In this document: positions 22,379 to 36,400 of the stretch, one piece after another
Layout of the letters: each line of letters starts with the position of its first letter
How positions within the stretch are numbered: position 1 is the first letter of the stretch
From: Strigops habroptila
Taxonomy: Eukaryota > Chordata > Aves > Psittaciformes > Psittacidae
Assembly (NCBI RefSeq): GCF_004027225.2
Contig: NC_046358.1
Span: forward strand, 68,219,028-68,283,027
Length of the DNA stretch: 64,000 nt
Direction of reading: 5' to 3'
Notes under the pieces: generated by a model
Database searches by the model: none
Seen by the model: the letters and a program-made list of their open reading frames with translations, nothing else
What the model was told of the DNA's origin: nothing
Program-made: the position numbers and the translations under genes

Positions 22379-22690
22379 AAAAAAAAAAAAACAAAACCAA
22401 CCCCAAACAAAAAAACAGTCCCAAGATGTACAATACCATTTTTATTGTACCTTTCTGCTTGGTGGTGTGTGTTATTTTTTTTTCCTCCTTCCCCTTGTTC
22501 ATCCTGGTGGCCATGGATGAAGACACAACAGGCAGGATAGGCAACCCTCTGTTTTGACCCATTTCTGATACAGTCAGCAGACACTACTGGGAATGGGAGC
22601 TGTAAACCAAAAAAAAAAAAAAAAAAAAACAAAAAAAAAAAAACATCCAAACATCCCTCTCCACCCCCCTGCCCCAACAAAACCCCCCTC
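22375..22690. repeat. A-rich simple repeats near the CRAMP1 3' end
   Basis: A-tracts at 22,375-22,391, and at 22,610-22,642 with one C interruption, have AAACCAACC-type flanks. A T-run sits at 22,473-22,482. They are length-unstable sequence. Confidence 0.85.
22441..22446 (-). terminator. CRAMP1: Candidate distal poly(A) signal of CRAMP1
   Basis: TTTATT on the + strand reads AATAAA on the transcript strand. Downstream is a long T-rich, GTTTGGGG-containing region typical of cleavage sites. The proximal candidates near 25.84 kb are an alternative. Confidence 0.4.
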
Positions 22691-24059
22691 GACCTTCTCT
22701 CACTGTAAAAAACATGAAAATCCTGCAACGGGACATGTCAATGGAAGTCTGATTTCACTGAAACCACATTTTCACCTTGGGAGGCTTGGTCTTAAGGACA
22801 AATTTTTAGCCCCCTCCTCTTCCTGGCCATTAGTGTGTAAATAAAGGTTAAATGGATACAAAAAAACCATCTGACAGGGCATAAACAGCAAGTACCACAC
22901 TGGACGTAAGTTAGACCAAGTATTAGTATGTATTTATGCACAAGAATAAAAACGGCTTTACAAGTTGAATTGGAAACTTAAACAAAGGAAGTTTAACAGC
23001 TTTTGTATATTATATTAAATAACAAAAACACCTTTTTCCAAAATTGGTAAAGAATAAATAATATAATTTACAATATGGTACAAAAAATAACCAGTAAGGA
23101 CAGGCATTCTGCTTTATACATACACTATATAGGTATATTTATAATCTATAAAACAAATTCACACCTCAAACAAGCCAGAAACCTTAGATGATATGGCTTA
23201 ACTATTATTAAAAGAAACAGCATTACATTTTGCTGCCAGAACCATAAGCTCTAAAGCAGTTATCACATTTCAGTAATTAATGATAACTTATTGCCGTAGT
23301 GCTTGCCAAGGTTTCACTTAGTCAACATTTACAAATCGCTGTGAAATTAAGAGATTCAAAGGTTTGAAAAGGTTAAAAAAAAAAGTGCAGTACTTTCCTT
23401 ATAAATGCATCCAAAGTCTGACTGTAAAAAACAAAATACAACTCAACTTCCACTCTGGGACCTGCGGAGTCAGTAAATGAGATGTCTTTATAGGTTAGAT
23501 TTATCCAATCCACTTAATTCCATTTCTAAATAGAGAGAGGTGTCAAAAAAAGGCTTAACAAGGCCGTATTAAAAACGGTTAGTATTCCTATGCTTAGTAG
23601 CTTTAGTGATAAAGGACAAAATGAATTGCGGGGGTAATCGGGATGCAACACCCAGCAGAAAACTCATCGTACACATGGGCAGCTCTAGTTCCTAGGATGT
23701 AGTGCTGCTTGTCACCCAGACCACAACGGCAACAAACTCTGAATTTTTGCACCATTCACCTTGCTGAACGACTCAGAACTTCCTTATTACATATAGTCAC
23801 ACGGGGAGAGCCCAGAGCAATTGATAATGGAGGTTGTTAGTGTCCATTTGTCTTCTCCAACCACCCTGCAGTGCTCCAAGGAGCTGTTAAGCTGACAAAG
23901 TCACATTTACATCAAAACCCATTCTGTGTATGGGGCAGTGTAACCTGCCAGAATGTGTGCGGGACGGGCTGGCATTGTTACATAAAGGGATCTTACTGCT
24001 TCTGTTGGGGAAGCTAAATAAGTACAAATGAGAAAGTTCTGTGTTTTACAAAAAATAAA

Positions 24060-24124
24060 TATACACACACAGACAAGCATGCATATATGTGTGCGTGCAT
24101 ATGTGTGTGAGTGTGTGTACACAC
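24060..24124. repeat. CA/TG microsatellite-like tract
   Basis: ACACACACAG on the left and GTGTGTGAGTGTGTGT on the right flank GCATGCATATATGTGTGCGTGC. The sequence alternates purine and pyrimidine for most of its length and is partly self-complementary. Confidence 0.85.
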
Positions 24125-27100
24125 CCCAACCCACTAATTTTTCGCTTAGCAGCCTCGGGCACAAACTGTTGATGATTAGAATTGTAAAGCACATCCACCT
24201 AAAATCTAAAGCTGGTGCATTCAGAGGTGTGTTCAAGTGACCTTTCACGTAATAGGGACAACAAATTCTGCATCGATTCAACATCACCACAATGATCTAT
24301 GTTATTTTCAAGTATTTTTCCCTGGTAAGACTTGTCCTGAAAGGGCTTTGTTACTAAACTGGAGCTTGCAAAGTGTTACAGCTCTGAAATCAAATTTTGT
24401 TTCATAATGACAACTTTCAAGAGGGTGATGCCAAACATTTCTAACAACAAAATTCTGAGTGCTGAACTGACCTCTGTCATTTCCACTTTGTTATTACTTG
24501 GTGGTCCAAGTCTACTTGCAAACATTCAGAACATTCAAGTTTTCTGATCTCATGGCACCATTAGGAATAGCCACTCTGCTGACTTCATTCTGCTATTCTA
24601 TTATTCCCTTATGGGAATGGAATGGGCTGAGGAAGTGCAGTATGACAGGTCCCTGTATGTCAACGAGTCACGGATCCTGGTGCTCTGCCATGCTGTTGCA
24701 GCAACACCGGCACTTGTTCTAGGCAACCAAGGAGTCAAACCTAGCATCACATCCACTCCATTACCAGCAAGGGTAAAGTCAAAACATTTGCCAAGCCACC
24801 TAAACACACCAGAGATCACCAGGCTGGTCTTTCCGTATTTAGAAGTTTAAGAGTTCAGGTTTGTTCTTTTATACAGTACTTGATTAGAATGAATCACATC
24901 TCCTGCATGTCCTGTAATCCACAGCCACAGGAGGAGCCCTCTGCTTTTGTCCTGCAAGTCCAAAGGATTTTTGGAGGTACAGCATACAGGATAATCAGCA
25001 TTACTAATGCAAGAAGCCAAACCCAAGAGGAAACAATCTGGGAAAGACTACACCAAAATACAGCTCAACTCAAAGTAAAACTTCAAAGTTTTAGAGGGAG
25101 TGACTCTTGAGATCCACAGGTATCCTCTCCATACCAAGGGTCAATGCTCAGAACGATACAGTCCCCAGCATTCATTTTTCTGACAGCCTTCAACCTTTTA
25201 TATTCTAGGTTTACATGATTTCCTGATAATTTCACCAGAATTCTCAAACAAGGCTCTAAAAGAATAATGAAAGAGAAATAATGCCCGGACTTCATATACC
25301 ACATGACATGTGGTCAGAATAGGAAGTTAGCCCACAGGCAGGAAACTCTCCATTCTTCTAGTCATGATTGTTTCCTTGCTAGTAATACAGGTCTGCCTCC
25401 CTGCTGGGCACATCCAGTTGTTCTAATGCTGGTTTTGCACATCTGTATGGTTCCTATGCCAAAGAGGAAAATGCAGCAACCTGACACCCGGGGTCCTGGA
25501 ATGTCATCCAAACATCACTACTTTTTGAGTGAAATCAGGAACGTTGCTCTGGGCCACACAAAAGGTGCATCAAAAAGCATGTTACATTTTCTCTTAGTGA
25601 CAGAAAGCGTAAGGCAAACTACAGAGTGGTTAAAAATAATTGACATAAAGCAGGATGAAGTGACTGGGAAAACAGCAAATACAATCAGTGCATTGTGAGC
25701 AGGGTTACAAGAAGAAACTCCCAGCCAAATGCCTTGTAAAAGTAGCTAAAGGCAAATTAGAACTACATCCACCAAGTATAGTGCAAGTTGGGAAAATGAA
25801 CCCCTGATAATAGCCTATGAGATGGAGAAGTTTTGTTTATTTATTAATAATATAAAGTTGAGGTTTATATAGGACTAGCCCCTTGGATCAGTTCAGAGCT
25901 ACTTAAAATAGCCAAGAAACATCCTCTTACTGGAGAAGCAGACAAGTGCTTAAAAAAGGGGTGCAATAAAGGTATTATGTCTCACGACTGGTAGGAAAGG
26001 AAATAGGAAAAGTCTCCTGAGTTATCAAGGTAGAATTGATGGAAAACCAGCTCTCAAGAAAGTAACTTCACATTCCTTTGAACTCACTCATATCAGGATC
26101 TGGGTCTTTCCAATATTAAAACCTTGAATGCATAGGGATTCAGTAGAGGGAGTACCAGATCCACTAGTGCCTGGGAGTGACCATAGTGAAAAATGATGCC
26201 CTGAGGTACTACAGAGCATCTGGAATTCACAGAACAAGGAGAAAATAAGGAAATACTAAGAGACTAAGCTCAAACTAACTCCCCTCCTCTTCAAGACACA
26301 AACAGTTCTCAACAACTTTAGCGTTAACATGTTATGTGTTTCTATATATTATAATATTCTCTCCTATTTCCTCTCCTGAGTAAATCCTCAGTTTTTGTGA
26401 AGAAAGATGGCAATCTATAAAGGTTTCCAGCAAAGCCAAGACTAATTACGACAAAGCTTTCATAGTGATTCCACTAGGCTCTTTTGCAGTGTTTCCTGAC
26501 TGAAAAAGCAACTGTTCTTCAGGGAAAGCAAGAAAGCACCCTCCCACTCATGGGATGAACTGTGCAATGGGATGAAGAATCTCAAAGGTGGGAAACATGA
26601 GTGCAGTAGGGATGATGATGACTGTGACACGTGACAGGGTTTAAAAAGAGAAAACTCCCCAAGGATCCAATGCAGTCTGGGAGAAGGGTGAACCAGAACT
26701 CCCCTAAAAACCAAGAAAGCAGGTATGTGCCCCTGCTGGAATGGTCAACAACAAAACACAGCCAAAGAAAGAGACTTGCTCTATAAAAAAGAAGCACTGT
26801 AGAGTTGCAGCTCCTTTGAAGAGAGTGCAAGAAACTTCAGTTTGACTGATTGACAAAAAGAGCGCCAACTAGGACATGTCAAGATGCAAAATGTTTCCCA
26901 TCCCCACTCCCACCCTCCATCCTCCACAGCTTCAACGTGGATCCCAAATCATGGTATTTTGAGTACAACACAAAAAATAATTCATGTAGGGGAGCTTCTG
27001 GCAATGCCATTCCCTGCTTGAGCTTCTTGCTTAGGCCATCCCGAAGTACAAGTCTAGGACCGTCCCATAAAGCTGCCATCTTGTACCACTGGTGCAGGGG

Positions 27101-27337
27101 ACACACCATTTCCTGTAATACTATTCCATGTTTTGTTGTTCCCAATATATTGCACATTCTAGGACTTGCAAGTACTTCCTCACACTTCTGAAGACAATGC
27201 TTCTGTTTGCAAGAAGCATGCAAAACAGGAACAACTGAACCTCAGCTGCTTCTCTACAACCTGCCCTTGCCATGATCCAGCGCTGCAAGCTCCAACATTA
27301 GCTGAACAGTCTACACCAGCCTGCTGGTTTTACACAC

Positions 27338-27493
27338 TCACTGTGAGAGATCCCCAATTGGGGGACCACCATCAAACAGAATTTCCCTGCGAGTTGGCTC
27401 AGGTATTGAGAGTTCCTGGGCAAGGTCATTAAAACGAGATATGTAATCTATGCTGTTCTCATTCATCATGCAAGCCAGCTGGGAATCCACCAC
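27338..27493 (-). CDS. CRAMP1: CRAMP1 terminal coding exon
   Basis: Encodes VVDSQLACMMNENSIDYISR, FNDLAQELSIPEPTRREILF and DGGPPIGDLSQ, then TGA at 27340-27338. The end matches human (VSDLSQ). Acceptor GTCTCTTGTAG. Confidence 0.96.
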   Translation of the reverse strand: MVDSQLACMMNENSIDYISRFNDLAQELSIPEPTRREILFDGGPPIGDLSQ

Positions 27494-30400
27494 CTACAAG
27501 AGACATGAGAGAAAACAAGAGTGACATGTCAGTAGAAATTTCACAGCATCACAGAACTATATTAGATTGGAAGGGATATCTCAAGATCATTTTGTCCAAC
27601 CATCCTGCTCAAGTAGGGGCAGCTAGAATTGATTGCTCTGGATCTTGTCCATTCAGGTACTGAATTATCTCCATGAATGGAGATTCTAAAACCTCTCTGG
27701 GCAATCTGTTTGACCACACTCATGTTAAAAAAGTTTCCTTGTGTTCACATGGAATTCCATGTTTCAATCTGTGCCTACTGCCTTCTGTCCTAAGAAAAGT
27801 GTGGCTCCCTCATTTTCATTCCCAGCCTCTCCTCATATGAAAGATACACTTTATCTGAGTTAAGAGAATAGCTCTTATTCATGAACAAATGGAAGCCTCT
27901 AAAAAAAAAAAAAAAAAAAAAAAACCAAACAAAAAAAAAAACCCAACCCCCAAACCAACCTGTAGTCTCAATGAGCCTTACCTGCCTATCTTTAATCCAG
28001 TATTAAGGTGCACTTTATAGATATTACCTCTAACCCAATAACTGCATTTGTAAATGAAACCTGATTCTGCAGGACACTTATTAAAAGGCCTTTTAAAATG
28101 GTGCCATCATTAAAGCCATTTTTAGATGACACTTGCTTCCTCTGAGGACTCCTATGCAATCCTACATCTGCCACAACAACTGCTTTGGTGTGCCTAAAAT
28201 GGTGGCTTACCCCATTTTCTTCTGAAGGTAGATTGTAAGATCAAGGGCTGTGATGTCACTTCAAATCCATACCAAATAAATTATCATATATTCATTTAAT
28301 TAGCACACACCTTGACAGATTCTCACCACCAAGTAAGCATAATCTTTGTATTTAGGCCAGGAGGTGGAGCTGTGTGTGGAGTCTGAAGGGCACATTAAAA
28401 GAGCATGGGCTTGCTGCAGCTTCTGGTTACAAGGTCTGTACAGAACCTCCTTCTCCAAATGCATGAAGCAATGGAGGAATGACATTTCCTTCCACCAGGG
28501 GAAGCCCCCCCCCCCAAAGCTACAGCGTACATAACGCTACACTTAGTCAACAACTGTAAACTGTGGGGTAATTAAGACTGGAAGGGACCTGAAGAGGTCT
28601 CTAGATCAACCTCCTGCTCAAAGCAAGGTCACCCAAGGTCCTGTCACCCAGGAGGACAGACAAGCTTACTCAGGGCTTTATCGATGTTAGCCTTGAACAG
28701 CCCTGAGGACGGACACTGCTCATCACCTCTTGGCAACCTGTTCCCCTGCCTGCCTGTCCTCAGGATGAAAAAGCTTTTCTTTATATGTAGTCAGAATCTT
28801 TCTCAATTCAGCTTTTGCTTGTTCCTCCCACCATGCATCACCACTCTGAAGGGCCTGGATACTTCTTGATGACCTCCACAGAAGCACTGGCAGGCAGCCA
28901 GGTAGGCCCCTCCTGTCCTGAAGCCTTCTCCAGGCTGAACAAGCCCAGTATCAGCTGCCTTTCCTTCAGCCCCCTACTTGTCCTGGTGGCTCTCTGCTGA
29001 ACTTGCTTCAGTTTATCTATGTCTTTCCTATACCAGGTGCTCAAAACCGGTCACAGTATTCTAGACATGGTCTCTCAGCTGTTGAGTGGGATTATCATTA
29101 CTTTGTTCCATCTACTGGCTATGCTCCTGTTAGAACAACCCACAACGCTGTTGGTCTTCCTAGCTGCCACAGAACATCCTGGCTCATGTTCAGCTTGCTG
29201 TCTATCAAGATGTCCAGGCACTTCTCAGCAGAGCTGTTTCTTAAACAGTCAGTCTCCAGCCTATATTGCTGTTTGGGTTATTCTTTTTGCATTTGTCTCT
29301 GTTGAATTCCACTATGTTCCTCCAGTCTGTCCCTCTGAAAGGCAGTTCTGTCCTCAAGCATATCAAAGCCTTAGCAACTGCTGATCTTCACTCTACCCCT
29401 TCAAAAGATTTCAAAACAGAAGGGTAATTCTACCATCAGAGAAAATAACTCAGCAGCACAGGATCTTCTGCCATTCTCTCAGGTAACTTGGTATTGGCCA
29501 TTTCCTGCTTCTTCCTTCTGGACCTACTGCACCAGCTCTGGGCCATTTACTCTCAAGTAATACTACATCTTTCCATTAAGACTGTCACCCTGTTTTACTA
29601 AGCTAAAGTACAGATGTCAAAGCATCTTTGCCTTGTCAGGAAGGTATGATGAACAATATACAATAACACTGCACTAAAAAAGGAAGCAGACAGCTGCATG
29701 TAATTAGATGACATACCTCTGCTACATCTGCTAGAGACCGTGACACAAAAGAGTCCCGTGAATTTCCATCCAGAAGGCTGGGTCCCAGTAAGGAGGTGCC
29801 ACTGGCAGTCCCAACAGGAGTTGGCAACATTTTTCGTCCCTTCTCAGGGGAGATGAAACTTGCTATAAGGAACAGGCACGTCAGTAAGTCACTGCACCCA
29901 ATGTTTGCAATTTGCAGGATAAAGAGAAGGACAAGGAAGTAGAAAATAGGAGGAGATCTATTTATCTCTTAAAAAGTATGTTACCAGCATGAACACCATC
30001 AGTGTGCTGCTAAGAGTACAGAGACTCATTAAATATTAATTAAAAAAGCACACCAACCAAACTCCAAAGAAACCCAGCGATCATGTCTTTGAGATTATGC
30101 TCACCAAGCACAGAATGAAGTCTATTTTTCCAACAGCAGAGCCAATGGCATCTTTTCATTCTGGCAGAACAACCAAAATGTCTCAACCTAACTGATGAGT
30201 CAGGCTACAAAAAGACTACAAAGAATTGCCAAGGAGTTATCTGCCCCAAGGTATGGGCCCCAATCTAGCAACAGGATCTTTTCAGGAACAGACTTGTTAA
30301 GAGAAAGAAAACTTATTCAACACTGTTGAAATGAAAGCAAAAAGCAAGGGAAGAGTTCTACTAATGTCCTACAGGGTTTACAGCTTTCCAAAGGATCCAC

Positions 30401-33400
30401 TTCTAATAAGCAGTGTCTTTTTTTTAAGGGAAGAGCTGTTTTGTTGCAGTTCTCTGCACACTGACACTTACAAAACAAGCTGCTGAGAGAAGAATCTGTG
30501 GAGTCATTGGGGTACCACTGGGGATCATGGCTGGGGGACGCAATCCAGTTCTGCTGAGGACTACTTGATGGGGACGGAAGACTTTTGGAGCTGTCACTGC
30601 CATTCAGCTTTGCAGGAGAGAGAGAAACACCTTCACCTGTAAGCCAATATCAGGAATCACTGATTCAGTCAACGTGGTGAAGTTACAGTTTCTGTTCAGA
30701 AAGGAAAACACAACCAACCCAAAAACTCCACAACAAGAAGAAAACCACCTATCTACGCTATAAACCAAAAGCTAGGCACAAAATTTTATTTCCAACAGAT
30801 ATAAAAAAAAAAAAAAAAACAAAAACAAAACAAAAAACAAGCTAAAAAAAAAAACAACCAAAAAACAAAAACCAAAAACAAACCAAAAAAAGCAAAAAAC
30901 CAACCAAACAAAACAACCCCAACTGCTTCCTGGGAAAGCTTCTTCTGACATGGGAATTATTTAATAGGAAGACTTTAGCTGAGCTCAGACTTACTGTATT
31001 GACCAGAGCTGATAGCTATTTCAATGATAGAGTCACTGATTTGAGTGGCAGGTTCTCCTTGAGAAAGCACATCTTCAGGTGGTCCAGGCAGAGAAATATC
31101 CAAGAGAGCAGAAACATTGGGAGGAGAGAGCCGGGTACTGGAAGCCTCTGATGAGGGAAGTGGAGGGGTGGAAAGACCATTCTGGAGGGAAGTCTTGGAC
31201 AGTTCTGACAGAGAAAGGACTGATGTGCCCTGTTACAAGAAACAGAGTTAATTGTTTGTAAATCTATGAAGGACTTGGAAATCTGCCTGAAAAGCAGCAG
31301 TTTACCTCCTAAACATCAGATTAAAATCAGAATTTAAGGAGGGTGGGGGCAGAGGACTAATAGTCCAGCAGACAATAGTCCTAGAATTTTAGGAATATAT
31401 TATTTGTATAATAAATTTGTAGTATTTGAAAGAGAAATATCTACAAGCATAAACAAATATGCTTCATCTCATATCCTGCCAAATAATCTGAAAAAACAAG
31501 GGTCTGTATCATTCCAAATAATGTTTAATACAGCCTACGTAAAAGAAACAAGCATAACATCATCAACATGGTTTTGGTGAACCTACAAGATAGTTCTTAA
31601 GAATTAAGTATTAATTTGCCTTTGTATAGGCCAAAAACCTGTAACAGCTTGAAAAGTATACAAATATTTTGAACAGCCAGCTCACTCCTCTTTACAGCCT
31701 TCCAAAACTCAACTGATCTTTTTTAATGAGTCTTGTTATTAGTACCTCACCACAGAACTGCTTGTGATTCTCTTCTGATGTAGTATATACAAAGCTGTCC
31801 TGAGAGCAAGAACCAGAACCTAGGGCCCCATTAGCACAAATAAATGTAGGTTCATGTCCTAGCACCTCTACTATATAAAAATCTAAATAAAAATCTTCCT
31901 CTGCTTTATGTCTGTTTACTGTCCAACCAAATTAATTGGACCTTTTTCACATGTACCTGTCACAGGAACGGTGGAGAGTGCTTCCACTGAAAAAAAGAGA
32001 AGCCCATCTTCTGAGGCTTAAGTGTCTAATGAAGGTCCTGGATCCCACTAGAGAAGGAACTGGCGATAGGCTGACAACACTCTTGCAACTTAGGTGCTGC
32101 CACAGTTACTTTTTAAGTATCTACGCCTTATGGATCTAGCATAAAGAAAAGTGAAGCTCTGACGAGGATGCTGGCATTACAATCACACTTTTAGTCTTAA
32201 CGTTCCTCCTTCAGAAACGCACAAGCAGCAGGACTTCCACCTGCAGAAAACTTTCTTTGTGATGTAGAAAATACCTATGTACAATATAGCAGGGCAATTA
32301 CACCACTGTATAAGGAAATATATAAAACCTGTTTGACCTTCAAAGGCCAGAGACTATCAGCTTCGCTTTGCTTTTTTAGAGAACAGCAGCCACATGAATT
32401 TAAGCAGCTTTCCTAAATTTCCTTCTTCAAATTTCTTCAGGTGCTGGAGATTTCAATTCCCACAAAACAGTACCAGTAGTGTACCATTACCTCCGAACCA
32501 GGGGTTTTAGCTACCAATACCAGTGGTGTTTCCAGAACATTACCCGTTTCATACAACCGTTTTTTCAACACATACTCTACCTGGAAGCCATCAGGAACTG
32601 CCTCCTGCTCCTGCCGTGTGGGCAGGCTGATGAACGGAACCCGACACCCAGGGCCTGGGCCCTGGAAGCACAACCGAAAACATATGAGTGACAAACATTT
32701 ACGTAAGATGCTGCAAAGGTACCTGGGGAGGTAAGAGACACATGCCTATCACTGTTTTTGCATGCTCTTTTTACATATTGTGCCTTTCAAAATTATTCAG
32801 CAACTCCCTGAGAAAATGACAATGGACCAACATGTACCTGTGTCTCAGTGAAAGGAATGGCAAGGAGAAATCAGTTTCCATTCCTAATGCATGCCTAAAA
32901 GTACAGGTTTTCCCCAAAATTCCCTCCTGAATTACTGTCTACTGAAATGCTACTATCTTTTCAAGCCCACATTTCTGGATGGCCAACTTCAACAAGTCTC
33001 ACAGCTGAAAGCCCCTGTGTCAGATAGAAACCTGTTCAATGTGATGATTTGATCCCTCAGCCCAAAATACATGTTATACAACATGAGCTGGCTTTGCTAC
33101 GATCAAAGCATCCAACAGCAAGCTCCGGGAGAAAGCTCACTGAACAGTCATTAATAATACAGGTTTTTTTTGTTTTACACAATGGAAGAGCAAGACACTG
33201 AACTATTGTAAAAAGCACGCTTGAGACTGACCTCCACGGTGGCGATGGAGCCTCTGTTCTGTGCTGCTGACTCCTGCCCTGTCACCACTGTGGCCACTCC
33301 GTCTGGTGACAATGGAGACACACCTGACAAACCATCTGCATCCAGGACAGGCACGGGGCTCCCAGGAATAATACCAGCACTTTTAGCTGCCAAGTCAATA

Positions 33401-36400
33401 GCACCTTTTGTGAAGATGGGGGGGGGGGGGGAGGGGAAGAAAAAAGCCAAAAAACCACAAGGCTTTTCTTCAGGCAATGACTTTGTTGTGACTCAGAGTC
33501 AAAACTTAACACATGCAAAAAAGCTAAAATGGTCATTATCTGACCAGCAGTTCCAGCTGTAACTCTTCAAAGTGTAATATTTCTTTCAGCTAAAGTGGTT
33601 AATTCTCCTGCCCCGTTCCACCACGTTACCAGGTAAATCAGACCAGTTCAGAGAAACATCCCAGTTCTCATCCCCTGCCCTTTCCTGCTATTTTTTTTTT
33701 TTGTCTGCAAATTGTTAAGAATTTGGTTATGCAATTTCTAGAAGTTTCCTATGGTTTTACTAAAGGGGCTCTAAAACCAACACAGCCTTATTTTGTTATC
33801 TTGCCTCTAGCAACTGTTTAGACTCAATATAAAAAACTTACCTTGTTGCAGGGTCAACCTCACTCAAATCTTTTAAAAAGCCACTTAAAGGCCCTGAATG
33901 TTTTCTCATCACAGAGAATCCTCTAAGTAAAAACAGAGAGGCTGTCATTGCTTTCACCTCACCAATTGTCCTAATTGGGGGACCCATTCTTTTGCTGCCA
34001 GACAACATTTGCTTGGGGTACACTAGCAGTTTTTCTTCTTATAGAATTCCTAATCCCGTATTAACAGATCAGCAGTTTCTAAGTTCCTTTCAAATGTCAC
34101 AACCCCTTTTCTTACCACAAAACATCACAAAAGTGCTGAACTCTGGTCACAAACTCTAAGCCCATGCTTTGCCTGCAGGTCAGACACAGCAAAGGAACAG
34201 AGTTCAGACTGCTCCCTTCCTGCAGTCACACAAAGCCACAGCAGGCAAGATCTCATTAACACAGCCCTCTTCTTTAACTTCCAAAGGCACTGATTTTACT
34301 TCGGCTACAGAAACCACCACAAAGCTCACAACAGACCATGACTCTTGTCTGGTCCAGACATGACTTACTGGACAGATGGTTGGTAGCCTGTGTTGGTAGA
34401 ACTTTGGGCACGATTGGACGAGAAACAGCAGCTTTCGTCAGTGAGGACTGGATTGGCCGAAATGAACCTCTCCCTAGGGTGAAGAATTAAATACCTCTCA
34501 AGCAAATGAAATCAAACATCTTTAAAGCAGAGTACAACACAGTTCAATGAAAGCAAATAAATTCCAAGCAGTAGCAAGTTCTGGTAAGGCAAGCAGTGTA
34601 GATGAGGCAACAGACTTGAAATAGTAATGCAAGCTAACCAGCTACACCCCTTATTGCAATGAAGACAACACTTAAAGTCTCATGTTGATTTTGAGATTTA
34701 AGCTGAGATCACCCATTGTACTCAAGAGTGTATCAGCAGGAAAGGACAAATGGGCAGTATATTAGTTATACAGTCTGAAATTTAAATGGTATCTCAGGTA
34801 CTAGAAAAAGGCCATTATAAAATCTAGATAAACCATCACACCCTACAGAAAAAAGCCAATTTATCTCAGGAATTTATTCCAAAATTTTGTCTCCTTGTAG
34901 AGAACTCCTTACTATTCCCTGCTTTCAATACTGGGAAAAGGAAGAAAAAATTTTTTATCATAATCATAACTTGCTTAACAATGATCCAAGAGAACAATCC
35001 CATCACCCTGTAGGAAGTGATTCAAACAACTGGTAAATGACTTTGTGGTTTTGAAAGGATATTGTCCTCTTTTCAGAAATTATTCCTTTATGCAGTTTTA
35101 AGGAACACTTTTCCAGGCCAGCTCTTGAGAGCATAAAATTGAGAGAAGATATGCAGAGACTCACCTGTAATGGATGAGTTGGATAAGATCGAAAAGGAAC
35201 AGACATGCTGGGATGGATTTCCAGATGGCCTGGGCAGCAGCGTTCTCTACATGAGAGAAACAATACACCAGAACACATTTAAACACAGAGCAGAGGGTAA
35301 AGCTCATCTTCTAAAGCACAGAAGCTCATGATATCTTCCAGAAAGAGCGGAGTATTTACACGGCATGACTATCATGTAACAGACACAACAATAAGGTCTG
35401 TGTAATCTTGAGAAAGAAGTTACAGATAGGAATCATGTGTTTTCCCTGTAAACTACTGTAAGAGAAGTATTCCACCTGGACAATTCTCAGAGAAATGCTA
35501 AATAGAACCATATTCCTTTCTCATTATACTTGCAGTAATTTTCAAATCTCCTGCAGAACTACAGCAGTGATCTTAATGATGGGATCCAGTCTGTGTGCAA
35601 ACTGGTCTTCCATTACAATTACACGTGTGAATTAACAAGGCAGCTGTGTGTATTTGGGACTCGTAAACCAAATGGAATTGCATAGTCCAGAATATCCCAG
35701 TACCAAAACCCAGCATGTATGTAATTTCTAGGCCTGCTACTCTCACACAGAGCAGAAGAGACAAAAGGGCATACGGACACTTGGTAACTTTGTTTTCCTG
35801 AAACAAGTTTCCATTATTTTGGTTATAGATTTCTTGTATGTTCTCCACCTGCCTGTGGTTTCTCTACAGCATGTGCCTTTTTGCTGGGTTATCAGAGCAG
35901 TCTAAAGGAGGTTAACACCTACCAAAAGTCCCATGACATCAGGCTACCTCTTCCATACATCTCTTTGCAAGTCCCATTTTTGTTCCAGAATAGCTCTTCC
36001 AAATAGTGTTGTGCTTTATTTCAATAGAGGTTTATATCCACCCCAGTTGAACAGCCACCAGTGAGCAGGAAAAGCTGTCCAAAAGGGAGATCTTGTTGTG
36101 ATAGCCCCAACTGGCAGCTCAGGATGAACACATTGCTTGTGCACCAGGACCAGGCACAAACTGTAGAACCTGCCTTCAGAGGAGGGGATTTTTATTTTTA
36201 ACAAACTAACTTCATGCACTGGACTACTACTGTTGTTGACATTCCTCACACAGGGAATATAACATGCCTGGTTACGATACAGACTGAACTGCTTGCTCCT
36301 TCATATATTCAGCTTCACTTTCCCAGTGCATGTATGAGAGAAGGTCAGGTTTATTTCAGTTAGATGCAAATCATTATAGCCTTACTGATACTTCTTCAGG

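Larger units (their letters stand above)
22430..27337 (-). other. CRAMP1: CRAMP1 3' UTR (extent inferred)
   Basis: After the stop there are 4.9 kb without CR1 or LTR insertions, unlike the introns, which suggests one long UTR. Possible AATAAA signals on the minus strand lie at 25,845-25,836 and at 22,446-22,441. The latter is followed by T- and G-rich sequence. A CA/TG-rich tract lies at 24,060-24,124. Confidence 0.5.

Noticed and set aside
22610-22645. A-runs as a processed pseudogene tail
   Set aside because: No upstream gene-derived sequence and no flanking duplication found; treated as simple repeat.
33389-33404. Alternative inner acceptor for the exon AIDLAAK at 33,379
   Set aside because: It would be needed only if the segment 33,842-33,920 were an exon. 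Human protein order supports the acceptor at 33,404.
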